DNA of 64,000 nt from the NCBI RefSeq assembly GCF_011064595.1, contig NZ_JAALJI010000001.1, positions 1 through 64,000 of the forward strand, in the 5' to 3' direction. The DNA comes from Paludisphaera soli (GTDB lineage: Bacteria; Planctomycetota; Planctomycetia; Isosphaerales; Isosphaeraceae). A model generated the notes under the pieces. It was not told the DNA's origin. It ran no database searches and worked only from the letters and a program-made list of their open reading frames with translations. Both the position numbers and the translations under genes were made by a program. This document shows positions 25,109 through 32,765 of the stretch, one piece after another (position 1 is the first letter of the stretch; each line of letters begins with the position of its first letter).

Positions 25109-25603
25109 TCAGGGGTAGACGAACTGCGCGAGCGAGAGCATCGGCCCCCCCTCCACGCCGAGCTGGATCCTCGCGAGGCCCGGCGCCTTCGGCCGGATCT
25201 CCAGGGTCAGGACGACCGGGGCCGCGCCGCCGACCGCGTCGAACGTGAAGGTCGCCCCGTCGGGGTCGAGCCGCGTGGACGCGCGGTAGGGGTCGAGTCC
25301 CTCGACGTCGTAGGCCCGGAGGAAGTCTTCCCCGAGCCGGAGCCGCAGCCGGCCGTCGGTCCCCGGCGCCGCCGCGATCTCGACCTCGGTCGGCGACTCC
25401 ATCCGGCCGAACCGCTCGTAGGAGACGTGGAGCCGCCCTTCCTCGTCGCGGGCCTCGGCGTTCGACAGCGGCCCCTTCCCGAAGCCGCCGACGGCCGCGA
25501 ACGCCAGCACGGCCGCGATCAGGGCCCAGGATCGGCGCTGCCAGGCCCAGAGCCGCCGCTGGAACGCGGGGTCGTCGTCGATCTCCAATCCCTTCGCAGG
25601 CAT
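25109..25603 (-). CDS. single-pass membrane protein paired with the DUF421 gene
   Basis: A 164-residue protein: a short cytoplasmic segment with FQRRLWAWQRRSW, one membrane helix (ALIAAVLAFAAVGGFG, about 27-42) and a beta-rich exported domain (LHVSYERFGRMESPTEVEI, LRLRLGEDFLRAYDV, VVLTLEIRPKAPGLARI). I chose ATG 25603 (MPAKGLEIDDD), which starts right after the GH116 gene; the longer frame upstream is an Arg-rich antisense-type read. Small membrane proteins of this layout with a W-x-x-Q-R-R motif are often found beside DUF421 genes, from memory. The function is unknown. Confidence 0.75.
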   Translation of the reverse strand: MPAKGLEIDDDPAFQRRLWAWQRRSWALIAAVLAFAAVGGFGKGPLSNAEARDEEGRLHVSYERFGRMESPTEVEIAAAPGTDGRLRLRLGEDFLRAYDVEGLDPYRASTRLDPDGATFTFDAVGGAAPVVLTLEIRPKAPGLARIQLGVEGGPMLSLAQFVYP

Positions 25604-25641
25604 GCTGGCCGCCGATCTTTGGCTCGCGGGAGAGGGGTGGA

Positions 25642-28600
25642 TCAGGCGACGCGGATCGCGAGCTTCCGCCCCGGTTCGAGGACGACCTCGGCCGGGAGCG
25701 TCAGGTCGACCATCCCCGCGGTCGCGCTCGGCCCGGCGACCACGCCCGCCAGCGGCTCGCCCCCCAGGGTCGCCTCCACTTGCAAATCCCTCGCCGGACG
25801 GCCGACCGCCAGGCCCAGGGTCCGGATCGCGAGCCGGCCGTGACGCACGTCGACCGTGGCGGCGAGCGCCTCGCCTTCCCGACGCTGCGAGAACGTCCCC
25901 CAGCCTTCGGCCGCCGTGAACGGGGCCCGGAAGTCGTCCGGGGAGAGGCGCGGGGCGAAGGCCAGGCGGCGGCCCGGCCCGTGGTACTCGAAGCCGCACG
26001 CCGCCAGGAAGACGCCGTAGCTCGCCATCGACCGCGCGTAATGGTCGCCGCATTCCACCTCGTTCCAGGGGTTGCGGCGCGAGGCGTCGTAGCGGTCGTG
26101 CACCGCCCGGGCGATCGCCAGGCCCTGCTCCGTCATCCCTTCCCAGATCATGTGCCCGGCGACCTGGTACTCGAAGCCGTTCATGCACTCGTTGAAATAC
26201 ATGGCCGACCACCCGCCGGACGGGTCGTCGATCGGCGGCCGGGGGCTTTTCGGGAAGGTGACCATCAGGAGCCCCGCCTCGCCGGGCATGGCGTACCATC
26301 GGCCCGCCTTGTAGGCCTCGCGGTACGGGCCCACGTCGGGCGTGAAGTTGTACTCCCAGAGCGAGGCGAGCGCCCGCCTCACGCGGGACTCGTCGAGGAT
26401 CCGACCCAGGCCGACCTGGAAGGCCCAGTGCTGGCCGAAGACCTGGTCGATCTCGCAGCCGTCGTAGGAGCCGACGGCCTTCGCGTGGGCCGGGTCCGGT
26501 CGCTGGACGAAGTAGCCGAAGTCCTCGTTCCAGAGGAGCCTCGCGAGGTTCGCGGCGCCCTTCTCGGCGAGGGCCCGGCAGCGGTCCGCGAAGGCCGCGT
26601 CGCCCCGCTCGCGGGCCATCGCTTCGCCGGCCCTGAGCGCCGCGAGGTAGAGCGAGGAGAGCCAGGGGACCTCGCCGTACCACGAGGCGTCGAGCGTGTT
26701 GTGCTGGCCGCCATCGAGGACGCCGTCGCCGTCGGAGTCGTGCTCGATCAGGAACATGAGCGACCGCTTGATCCGGGGCCAGAGCCGGGCCAGGAAGGCC
26801 CCATCGGCCGAGGTTTGGTGCTCGCGGTAGGCCCGCAGGATGTTCCCCGCCTGGCCGTCGATCGCCGGGCCGACGGGCTCCTCGCCGCGATGGCTGATCG
26901 CGCCGGTCTCCGGGTTGAAGCCGACCCCCTCGGCGTAGTCGACGCGCTCGCGGAGGATCCGCTCCAGCTCGGGGAAAAGCCGGCCGACGGCCTGCGCATA
27001 GTGCCAGACGTGGGTGCACGTCCCGGCGCAGCAGCCCACGCCCTCCCAGCCGTAGAAGCGGCCGTCGCCGAAGCGATGGCAGGTCGAGCTGGCCAGGATC
27101 GACGTATTCGCAAACGTGCGGTCGAGGAACCAGTACGGCAGGGTCGAGTCGTACCAGACGTCTCGCCACAGCCGCGTGACGCGGTCCAGGCGCTCCCAGT
27201 CCCCGGCGACGGCCCGAGCGACGGCGAGGGTGTCGGGGAACCGGCTCGCGTAATGCCGCCCCAGGTCCTTCGGCAGCCGGGTGTCGGGGAGCGAGAGGTT
27301 GCCGAAGTGCCACGAGACGACGAAGGTGGCCGAACGCTCCTCGCCAGGCTGCAAGGTCATCGCCCGGACGATCGCCCCCGCGAGCTTCGAGCCGAACGGC
27401 GCGCGGGGCTCGGGCGGGGGCCCGAACAGGCCGTCCGCGGGGCTTCCCGAGGGGGTCGCGGGCTGGGCCCGATCGCCGTCCGTCGGCCCCAGCAGCGCGA
27501 GCGCCATCGTGCCGAAGTCGCGACGCTTCGCGACGGGGCCGTGGCCGGCGCGGGGGGCGTCCTCCTGGACGAACTGGTCGGCGTCGACGTGCCCCCAGTC
27601 GCCGGAATGGGCGTCCACGATCTCGATGCGCGCGGCCTTGCCGGCGTATCGGCGGACGTCGAACGACCGCCAAGTCATCCCGTCCGACCGGGTTCCGGTC
27701 GCGGAATGGACGACGCGGCCGTCCACCTTCAGGTTCACGCACGTCCGATCGCGGTCATCCCCGCCGCCGATCAGGAAGTTGACGTAGTCGCGCTCGATCG
27801 GGAAGGGCGGCGAGGTCAGCCGGCCGGTCAGGGCGTCGGTCCCCGTCCAGGTGTTGACGAGTCCCTTCCCCTCGTACCCCTTGAGGAACTGGCCGGGCCC
27901 CTGCCCCGCGCTCGGGCGGTCGCCGAAGGCCTCGCCCTCGGCGGTCCAGCCGCCGTAATCGGGCCCCTCGAAGTCGGCGATCAGGATCGGCGGCCGGTCC
28001 GCGGGGGGCTTCTCGGGCGCGGCCTCGGCCCTGCAGACGACGGCCAGGAGCCCGGGCTCGCGGACGGCCTCGTTGACGAGCGTCCCCTCGCCGGGTTCGC
28101 CCGTCGCGTGGCAGACGGCGTTCTGGAGCCAGCCGCCCAGCTCGATCTCGACGACCTCGGAGGACGTATTCCTGACGGTGTACGTCAGCGTGGTCGCCGG
28201 CAAGCTGGAGGCGTCCGCGTCGAGCGGGATGAACGGCGAGAAGGCTTCGAGCGTCACGTGTACGGGGACGCCGGGGTCCTCATAGGTGACGACTCCGATG
28301 GGGTACTCGCCCCGGAATCGGACGTCGGCGAAGCCCTTGCGGTCCAGCGTATGGACCTGCACCGCACCGCCCTTCTTGACGCCGATCGCGAAGCCCTGAT
28401 CCACGGGCGACGCCGGCCGCATGGGCTTCGCGTAGTGGGCCTCGTTCGTGCGGATCGTCTCGTTGAAGACGTCCCAGTGCCATAGCGCGCCGTCGCCCCC
28501 CAGGTAGACCTGGCCCGCGCAGAGGCCGCCGATCGGCATGCCGATGAGGTCGAGGTCGGGCCCCCGGTAGACGGTCGGCCGGCCGCGTTCGAACAGGGAG

Positions 28601-28815
28601 CGGACCCATCGCGGGTCGAGCTTCTTGTCGGCCGGGACGAGCCGTCGGAACTCCTCGCCTTCGAACGGGCCGGCCATGGCCCGTTCGGGCCTCCCGCCGG
28701 CGAGCATCGCCCCCGCCCCCAGCCCCACGACCTGGATGAACCGCCGTCGGCTCGGCCCGCAGCACCCGGAATCGGGCCGGCACCCGTCGTCCCGCCCCCC
28801 CACCTCGTTCGCCAT
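25642..28815 (-). CDS. exported GH116-family glycoside hydrolase (GBA2-like) with beta-sandwich insertion
   Basis: A 1,057-residue enzyme resembling GH116 beta-glucosidases/glucosylceramidases (DUF608). It starts with a Tat-type signal (CGPSRRRFIQVVGLGAGAML). The N-terminal GH116 domain has IGMPIGGLCAGQVYLGGDGALW; the catalytic (alpha/alpha)6 domain runs from about residue 590 with GCCAGTCTHVWHYAQAVGRLFP, DGGQHNTLDASWYGEVPW and the EIDQVFGQHWAFQ segment that probably holds the acid/base Asp. Between the halves, about residues 270-415, a beta-sandwich insertion (IADFEGPDYGGW to VDADQFVQ) resembles the C-terminal module of GH32 enzymes. Probable substrates are beta-glucosides outside the cytoplasm; the specificity is not readable. 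Confidence 0.88.
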   Translation of the reverse strand: MANEVGGRDDGCRPDSGCCGPSRRRFIQVVGLGAGAMLAGGRPERAMAGPFEGEEFRRLVPADKKLDPRWVRSLFERGRPTVYRGPDLDLIGMPIGGLCAGQVYLGGDGALWHWDVFNETIRTNEAHYAKPMRPASPVDQGFAIGVKKGGAVQVHTLDRKGFADVRFRGEYPIGVVTYEDPGVPVHVTLEAFSPFIPLDADASSLPATTLTYTVRNTSSEVVEIELGGWLQNAVCHATGEPGEGTLVNEAVREPGLLAVVCRAEAAPEKPPADRPPILIADFEGPDYGGWTAEGEAFGDRPSAGQGPGQFLKGYEGKGLVNTWTGTDALTGRLTSPPFPIERDYVNFLIGGGDDRDRTCVNLKVDGRVVHSATGTRSDGMTWRSFDVRRYAGKAARIEIVDAHSGDWGHVDADQFVQEDAPRAGHGPVAKRRDFGTMALALLGPTDGDRAQPATPSGSPADGLFGPPPEPRAPFGSKLAGAIVRAMTLQPGEERSATFVVSWHFGNLSLPDTRLPKDLGRHYASRFPDTLAVARAVAGDWERLDRVTRLWRDVWYDSTLPYWFLDRTFANTSILASSTCHRFGDGRFYGWEGVGCCAGTCTHVWHYAQAVGRLFPELERILRERVDYAEGVGFNPETGAISHRGEEPVGPAIDGQAGNILRAYREHQTSADGAFLARLWPRIKRSLMFLIEHDSDGDGVLDGGQHNTLDASWYGEVPWLSSLYLAALRAGEAMARERGDAAFADRCRALAEKGAANLARLLWNEDFGYFVQRPDPAHAKAVGSYDGCEIDQVFGQHWAFQVGLGRILDESRVRRALASLWEYNFTPDVGPYREAYKAGRWYAMPGEAGLLMVTFPKSPRPPIDDPSGGWSAMYFNECMNGFEYQVAGHMIWEGMTEQGLAIARAVHDRYDASRRNPWNEVECGDHYARSMASYGVFLAACGFEYHGPGRRLAFAPRLSPDDFRAPFTAAEGWGTFSQRREGEALAATVDVRHGRLAIRTLGLAVGRPARDLQVEATLGGEPLAGVVAGPSATAGMVDLTLPAEVVLEPGRKLAIRVA

Positions 28816-28897
28816 CGCTCGGCTCCTGCTCCGGATCGGAATCCGCCTCGCACGCCGCCGAGCTTATCCCGATCGAAGGGGGGCCGCCAGGGAGTCG

Positions 28898-30718
28898 CTA
28901 CGGGAAGACCCGGACGCCCGTCGACGTGTTGAGGTCGAGCATGTCCTGCCGCAGCTCGATCAGCGCGTTCCGATACTGCTGCACCACGTCGTCGAAATCC
29001 TGCTGCTCGCCGAGGAAGTCGCCGGCCTTGGAGGGGTCGGCCTGGAACGAGCGGAAGGCGGCGTCGCGGGCCTTCCGGGCGGCGGGGAGGCCGTTACGCT
29101 CCAACTCCCGCACCGCGTCGATGGTGTCGCGCAGGTCCTGGGCCTGGTCCTCCACCTCGCGGGTGACCTGGTATTCGAGGGCCTGCGCCTCGGTCTGCGT
29201 CTGCGCCACGTTCCATTCCGCCCGCTTGATGTTCCCCTGGTTGCGGTTGAACAGCGGCAGCGCGACGTTCACGCCGAAGCCGTACGACGTGGCGCTCTTG
29301 ACCCCTTCGTAGGACCCGTTCTGGAAGGTGTAGGGCTGATAGACCGCGTAGACGTCGGAATAGCGGTTGGCCCGCGCCAGCCGGACGTCGGCCTGCGCGC
29401 GCTGGAGTCCCAGGCGATAGGCGGCCAGGTCGGGACGGTTCTCCAGGGCCGTGCGGACGAGCCAGGCGTCTTCGGGGACCGGGGCGACCTCGCGGAGCCG
29501 ACCCCGGAGCTTGAGGCCGCGGGCCTCCTCGCCCGACAGGAAGAGGAGCTGCGCGAGCGTCCGGTGCGTCCGGGTCGACGCCCGTTCCGATTGCTTGAGC
29601 TGGAAGTCGGCCTGGCTGCGGCGGCTCTTCAACTCGGCGACGGCCTCGTCGAGAGCCTCGCGATCCTCCCCCTCGGCGGCGTCGCGGCGGGCCTCGGCGG
29701 CGGCCAGGATCGCGGCGACGCCGGCGCGGTAGGCCTCGCTGTAGCGGACCGTCTCGCGCGCCGCGAGCGCGTTGACGTAGGCCGCGTAGAGCTGGTCGAC
29801 CAGGCGGCGCAGCTCGTCCTGGAGCTGCGCCTCCGTGACCTTCCGGGCCTTCGTCGCCACGTCGAGGCGAGCGAGGCGTTTGCGGCTGACGTCGATCGGG
29901 ACCGACACGTTGACGTCGTACTGCGGCAGCCCGCCGCCGCCGGGACGCTCCTGGGTGTACTTGCCGTAGGGGACCCCTTGCGCGTCGGCGTAGAGGATCG
30001 GGTTGCTGCGCAGGCCGGCGGTGAGCACGTCGGCGTCGGCTTTGGGGATCTCGTAGCGTAGGGCGGCGACGTTGAGGTTGCCCTTCAACAGGCGGTCCAC
30101 TGCGGCGTCGAGGGTCAGGCCGTCCTCGGGACCTGGGTCGTCGGGCTGGGCGGGGATGTCGAGCCTGGGATGCCTGGCGAGCGTCCGCTCGTCGAACTCG
30201 GGCGGACGGACGTCCGAACGGTCGCGCACGAGCCGGTTCTCCGTCGGGTCGCGCGGCCGCCCGGCCGACGAGCCGCCGGGACGGACGTCCGGCACGGCCG
30301 CCCGGCCGATCCGGCCTCCGAGCACGCCGGGAGCCTGGTCGCCGGGCGAGGCGTCGCCCAGGTTGGCGCCCGAGGCCCCGATCGGCGGCGGCAGGAGCGA
30401 TTCGTTCGGGTCGCCGGGGCTCCCCCGGGTCAGGTCGCTCCGGAACCCCCCCGCGGTGCCGGCGGACCGTCCCGCTCCCCCCTCCATCCCGCCGAACTTC
30501 TCCGGTTCGCCCGGCTCGCCGCCGTCCAGGGGCTCCAGCGTGGAGCCGCGCGAGCCTTCCTCGACGCCCCCCGTGGACGGCGTGCCGCCGGAATCCATGC
30601 TTTGGGCGAGGCCGTCCGCGGCCGAGGCGGCGAGAATCAGCACGAGGGCACCCAGGTGCCGCGCGAGCCGCCAGAGCGTGTCGCCCGCCCTTCGCGTGCC
30701 GGTCGTCGTTTGCGACAT
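28898..30718 (-). CDS. TolC-like outer-membrane efflux protein with long disordered N terminus
   Basis: A 606-residue exported protein. The start MSQTTTGTRRAGDTLWRLARHLGALVLIL is a signal peptide; residues about 40-190 are Gly/Pro/Asp-rich low complexity, and from about 195 the two outer-membrane-efflux (OEP) repeats follow: GLTLDAAVDRLLKGN, LRSNPILYADAQG, DVNVSVPIDVSRKRLARLD, and in the second half ALENRPDLAAYRLG, YGFGVNVALPLFNRNQG and the final YRNALIELRQDMLDLN. This family forms outer-membrane channels of export pumps. The partner pump and periplasmic adaptor genes are not beside it. ATG 30718 is preceded by AGGAAGGGG. The N-terminal extension is unusually long for TolC proteins. Confidence 0.88.
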   Translation of the reverse strand: MSQTTTGTRRAGDTLWRLARHLGALVLILAASAADGLAQSMDSGGTPSTGGVEEGSRGSTLEPLDGGEPGEPEKFGGMEGGAGRSAGTAGGFRSDLTRGSPGDPNESLLPPPIGASGANLGDASPGDQAPGVLGGRIGRAAVPDVRPGGSSAGRPRDPTENRLVRDRSDVRPPEFDERTLARHPRLDIPAQPDDPGPEDGLTLDAAVDRLLKGNLNVAALRYEIPKADADVLTAGLRSNPILYADAQGVPYGKYTQERPGGGGLPQYDVNVSVPIDVSRKRLARLDVATKARKVTEAQLQDELRRLVDQLYAAYVNALAARETVRYSEAYRAGVAAILAAAEARRDAAEGEDREALDEAVAELKSRRSQADFQLKQSERASTRTHRTLAQLLFLSGEEARGLKLRGRLREVAPVPEDAWLVRTALENRPDLAAYRLGLQRAQADVRLARANRYSDVYAVYQPYTFQNGSYEGVKSATSYGFGVNVALPLFNRNQGNIKRAEWNVAQTQTEAQALEYQVTREVEDQAQDLRDTIDAVRELERNGLPAARKARDAAFRSFQADPSKAGDFLGEQQDFDDVVQQYRNALIELRQDMLDLNTSTGVRVFP

Positions 30719-30908
30719 CTGGCCCCTTCCTACTGCCGGAGAATCCAGGCCCCTCGTCAGGTATCGGCGGGGTGGGTCGTCCTGGTCGAGCGGAACAGGG
30801 GGAGCGTGCGGATTTCGACTCCCGGCGCGGGGATTGCTATCTTGCCGTCGGGCGGTCAGGTCGACGCAGTTTGCGCAGGCCCGCCCGCACGACCCGTGGA
30901 CCCGGCCG

Positions 30909-31382
30909 ATGCCCAAGCCCCGCGAGAGCTTCGATCACGACTCCTACCCCTGGAAGCCCGGCGTCGACTACCGCGAGACCCCAGAGGCCTACCGCGTCGG
31001 CAAGGGGGAGCAAGGCGTGCTCATCTGCGAGCCTTACAAGTCCGAGATCGTCGCCCACTGGCGCTTCAAGACGCCCGACGAGGCCCGCGAGAGCAGCCGG
31101 GCGATCACCACGATGTTCCGCGACTATCTCGATCGCGGCGACTTCGTCGGCGCCGACATGGCCCGCAAGTTCCTCCAGATGGGCTACACCCGCGCCCGGC
31201 GCTACGCCAACTATCGGGGGGGCCGCAAGTACGACAAGGGCGACGGCCATCCGCTCGAACGCGGCACCGGCGACCCGATCAAGGCGGAAAGCGCGGCCGT
31301 CTTCCACGAGGCCTGGAAGGCGGCCGAGGCCGACCCCGACTACGCCGCCCGCAAGACGTCCTGGAAGCGCGAGCGGGGCTGA
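30909..31382 (+). CDS. DUF4385 family protein
   Basis: A 157-residue cytoplasmic protein, probably DUF4385, a family found in bacteria and large viruses. Features are the opening SFDHDSYPWKPGVDYRETP, KGEQGVLICEPYKSEI, HWRFKTPDEARESS, FVGADMARKFLQMG-YTRARRYANYRGG and the end of the frame with EADPDYAARKTSWKRERG. The many Tyr, Trp and Arg residues and the short conserved blocks are those of the family; no activity is established for it. The gene is convergent with the DUF1559 gene (21 bases between stops) and divergent from the TolC gene. Confidence 0.85.
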   Translation: MPKPRESFDHDSYPWKPGVDYRETPEAYRVGKGEQGVLICEPYKSEIVAHWRFKTPDEARESSRAITTMFRDYLDRGDFVGADMARKFLQMGYTRARRYANYRGGRKYDKGDGHPLERGTGDPIKAESAAVFHEAWKAAEADPDYAARKTSWKRERG

Positions 31383-31403
31383 ATCGGGGTCGGCCGGGTC
31401 GGA

Positions 31404-32378
31404 TTACTCGGCGTCGGCGCTGATGATCTCGGCCCCCTTGCGGGAGAGGTAGGCCGCGAAGACGCGGAGGTCCATGGTCTCCTTCAGGAAGCGGACCGAG
31501 CCGTCGACCATCAGGAAGTTCGCCCCGCCGGCATGGTAGGAGTGGAACTCCTGGCCGTAGTCGCAGCCGAGCTGGCCCCGGCGGTCGCTGTTGCCCAGGA
31601 CCAGGCAAGAGGCGAACGTCCCGGAGGGCGACGAGCTGTAGCGGGCGTTGAGCGGGGCGCTCTGGTCGAAGAAGTTCTTGTGGCCCATCCAGAGGCCGTG
31701 CAAGGCGTTGGGCGCCTCGCCGAGTACGGCGGTGTACGTCGTACCGTCGGGGATGTCGACCAGGGTGACGTTCGGCTCGGTGCGATGCATGATCACGCCC
31801 CGACCCTCGCCGGTCGACGACCCGTAATTATTCTGACAATTGGACGCGGGATAGCAACGCAGGGCGCGTTCGCCCCAGTTGCCGCCGTAATCGTTGCGCC
31901 CCATGAGCGGCGAGTTGACGTTGTCGCCGTTGGGCTTCCCCACGTCGCCGGCGGGATTCGACGGGCAGAGGAACGTCGCCAGCCGCACCTGGCTGGCGGT
32001 CAGGTTCTCGTCCTGCACGTACCACTTCGTCTGATTGATCGCGTTGAAGAGCGGCGCCTGCTCCATGTAGGGGAGGATCGCCGCCCCCCAGCTCAGGATC
32101 CGCTGCTCATGGCCGGCGGGAAAGTTGATCACGGCCGCCGAGACGAGGCCGCCGGGCCCCCCCTTCGGCAAGACGTTGGAGACGCCGATGTAGTTGTGCA
32201 TCGCCAGGCCCAACTGCTTCAGATTGTTGCGGCACTGGACGCGCCTCGCGGCCTCGCGGGCCGATTGCACGGCCGGCAGCAGAAGCGCGATCAGGACGGC
32301 GATGACAGCGATCACGACGAGGAGTTCGATCAGCGTGAACCCCCGGCGCGAGGGGCGCGGGAATCGGAGGGGAGACAT
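31404..32378 (-). CDS. DUF1559 pseudopilin-like protein under a cobalamin riboswitch
   Basis: A 324-residue protein of the planctomycete-expanded DUF1559 family. Its N terminus is a type IV prepilin/type II secretion signal (RRGFTLIELLVVIAVIAVLIALLLPAVQ, cleaved after Gly, Phe as first mature residue), followed by the conserved EAARRVQCRNNLKQLGLAMHNY helix. The globular part contains MEQAPLFNAIN, FLCPSNP and the C-terminal FHSYHAGGANFLMVDGSVRF motif. Such proteins are thought to form pseudopili or be anchored in the envelope. ATG 32378 follows AAAGG. About 140 bases upstream lies a complete cobalamin riboswitch (32516-32693), so vitamin B12 probably represses the gene. Confidence 0.92.
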   Translation of the reverse strand: MSPLRFPRPSRRGFTLIELLVVIAVIAVLIALLLPAVQSAREAARRVQCRNNLKQLGLAMHNYIGVSNVLPKGGPGGLVSAAVINFPAGHEQRILSWGAAILPYMEQAPLFNAINQTKWYVQDENLTASQVRLATFLCPSNPAGDVGKPNGDNVNSPLMGRNDYGGNWGERALRCYPASNCQNNYGSSTGEGRGVIMHRTEPNVTLVDIPDGTTYTAVLGEAPNALHGLWMGHKNFFDQSAPLNARYSSSPSGTFASCLVLGNSDRRGQLGCDYGQEFHSYHAGGANFLMVDGSVRFLKETMDLRVFAAYLSRKGAEIISADAE

Positions 32379-32765
32379 CGGAGAGACCTTTGGAGCGAGC
32401 CGGTTCGGGCTGGGTGGGTCGGCGCGGGGGCCGCGTTCCGGCGGGCTCGATGCAGGCGGGGACCTGACGTCGGGGCACGCGCGGACGCTCGCGGCCGGGG
32501 CGTCTCGACGTCGCTTCGACGGGCAGGTCTTCTGGCTCTCGGCTCGTAGCGGCCCTCGGACGACCTTCCCGCCTGGTGGCAGTGGTCGCAGCGTCCGAAG
32601 CCTGGCCGATCACAGCGGCGGCCCCGCGCCGGATTCGCACCGGCTTCCCTATTCTCCCCCCCGCGGCGCGAAGCCGGGGGCGGCACCCGTCGATCTCCTC
32701 TCAAACTAACCGAAACCGGCCGATCCGACAAGTCGCGTCGCGAGCCCTGGCGCGGCCCCCCGGAT
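32379..32765. other. intergenic region containing the riboswitch and DUF1559 leader
   Basis: The 387 bases between the surface-protein gene and the DUF1559 gene consist of the riboswitch and an expression-platform spacer of about 140 bases that is rich in G/C runs. No gene is seen. Confidence 0.7.
32516..32693 (-). promoter_or_regulatory. cobalamin (B12) riboswitch
   Basis: Read on the minus strand, the segment has the core of the cobalamin riboswitch: GGGAAGCCGGTGCGAATCC, GCGGGGCCGCCGCTGTGA, a central CCACTGCC, GGCGGGAAGG and the 3' B12 box AGCCAGAAGACCTGCC (32537-32522). The outer stem P1 is perfect over 8 bases (TCGACGGG at 32693-32686 with CCCGTCGA at 32523-32516). It lies in the leader of the DUF1559 gene, 137 bases ahead of its start. 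No obvious terminator hairpin is seen in the spacer, so control may be at translation. The class is clear; the regulated gene is inferred from position. Confidence 0.92.

Noticed and set aside
32379-32515. Rho-independent terminator as expression platform of the B12 riboswitch
   Set aside because: No hairpin followed by a U-tract was found between the riboswitch and the DUF1559 start; translational control is more likely.
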